Shown: positions 5,289-5,710 of the stretch, piece by piece | Layout of the letters: each line of letters begins with the position of its first letter | How positions within the stretch are numbered: position 1 is the first letter of the stretch | Assembly: GCA_002413385.1 (NCBI GenBank) | Contig: DHWW01000198.1 | Span: forward strand, 6,443-12,152 | Direction of reading: 5' to 3' | From: Granulicella sp. UBA5172 | Lineage (GTDB): Bacteria; Acidobacteriota; Terriglobia; Terriglobales; Acidobacteriaceae | DNA: 5,710 nt | Program-made: the position numbers and the translations under genes | The notes under the pieces: generated by a model | Told to the model about the DNA's origin: nothing | The model's database searches: none | Seen by the model: the letters and a program-made list of their open reading frames with translations, nothing else

Positions 5289-5710
5289 ATGCACCTGCGC
5301 TCCTCCATCTGCGCCCTTTTCAGTCTCAGCGCGCTGCTGTGCTCAACCCTCTGCGCCCAGACCCACAAAGTTGACGCGCCCGACAAGGTCACCCGTGCCA
5401 TCGGCGTCTACGAGTGGACCGGCAATCTCCCCAAGCCCACGGCTGCCCGTCTCATCCCCGTCTCGCTCTTCATCAACGGCCACTTTCAGGATGCCGGCGT
5501 CTACCTCGCCCAACCCGTCCCCTTCGTCCTCCAGACCGGCGACGTCTACTCCATCGAGCGCGCAGGCCAGAGCATCGGCACCCTCGACCTCGAATACGCC
5601 CGCAACATCGTCACCCGCCACTCGGTCTCGGACGACAACCCCCTCGGCGCATGGTACGGCTATGGCCGCTTCCTCACCCCCACCCAGGAAGCCAAAGCCA
5701 CCGCCCTCCA
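5289..5710 (+). CDS. Secreted protein of unknown function, 3'-truncated by window edge
   Basis: The frame is open from ATG 5289 to the end of the window, giving 140 residues without a stop. Residues 1-23 form a signal peptide: MHLRSS, then a hydrophobic ICALFSLSALLCSTL stretch and CAQ, with cleavage likely after Ala23. The mature part includes VYEWTGNLPKPTAARLIPVS (40-59), LFINGHFQDAGVYLAQPVPF (60-79), a YSIERAGQSIGTLDLEYA segment (87-104) and WYGYGRF (122-128). I have a memory of similar exported acidobacterial hypothetical proteins with a dGxfqDAGvYla-PvPf pattern, but no function to attach. Codons end overwhelmingly in C (CTC, GTC, GCC, ACC), unlike lepA upstream. The signal peptide fixes the start despite the missing ribosome binding site. 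Confidence 0.8.
   Translation, partial: MHLRSSICALFSLSALLCSTLCAQTHKVDAPDKVTRAIGVYEWTGNLPKPTAARLIPVSLFINGHFQDAGVYLAQPVPFVLQTGDVYSIERAGQSIGTLDLEYARNIVTRHSVSDDNPLGAWYGYGRFLTPTQEAKATAL

Noticed and set aside
4415..5401. 328-codon minus-strand ORF opposite the receiver-like gene
   Set aside because: It is a shadow frame with Arg/Leu/His-rich composition that spans two genes and an intergenic gap and shows no family motif.
1..5710. CRISPR array, insertion sequence or prophage
   Set aside because: No regularly spaced direct repeats, transposase or integrase motifs, or terminal inverted repeats with target duplications were seen.

Overview
The window is a stretch of GC-rich bacterial chromosome, most likely from an acidobacterium (Acidobacteriota, class Terriglobia, near Granulicella, Terriglobus or Edaphobacter). 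The taxonomic call is an inference. It rests on the Skp/OmpH variant with Ala/Pro-rich flanks, the degenerate receiver-like protein with a long disordered front half, and the secreted protein at the right edge, all of which resemble acidobacterial proteins I know. No search was run.

Layout, left to right. (1) Positions 2-1768 (+) hold lepA (elongation factor 4), lacking only about ten N-terminal codons. (2) It converges on a skp/ompH-type periplasmic chaperone gene at 1868-2527 (-). The 99 bases between their stop codons carry a perfect 24-base palindrome that looks like a shared terminator. (3) The skp-like gene has a near-consensus sigma-70 promoter (2722-2750, -) and a leader of about 189 nt that can fold into a multi-branched structure. 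(4) Positions 2751-3864 hold no convincing gene. They are dense in hairpins whose non-Watson-Crick pairs are mostly G-U when read on the + strand, so I suggest one or more structured RNAs or a very long leader. (5) Positions 3865-5029 (+) encode an unusual protein: an acidic, Arg/Lys-, Gln- and Gly-rich low-complexity front half followed by a degenerate CheY-like receiver domain. In the sequence as given the gene is split by a one-base frameshift near 4441. (6) A 259-base gap precedes a secreted protein of unknown function that starts at 5289 (+) and runs off the window. It appears to lack a Shine-Dalgarno site and may be leaderless.

The genes do not form one operon or pathway. LepA acts on ribosomes, the Skp-like protein serves outer-membrane protein traffic in the periplasm, and the last protein is exported. 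The features that most deserve follow-up are the hairpin-rich 3.0-3.85 kb region, the structured leader of the skp-like gene, and the frameshifted receiver-like gene.
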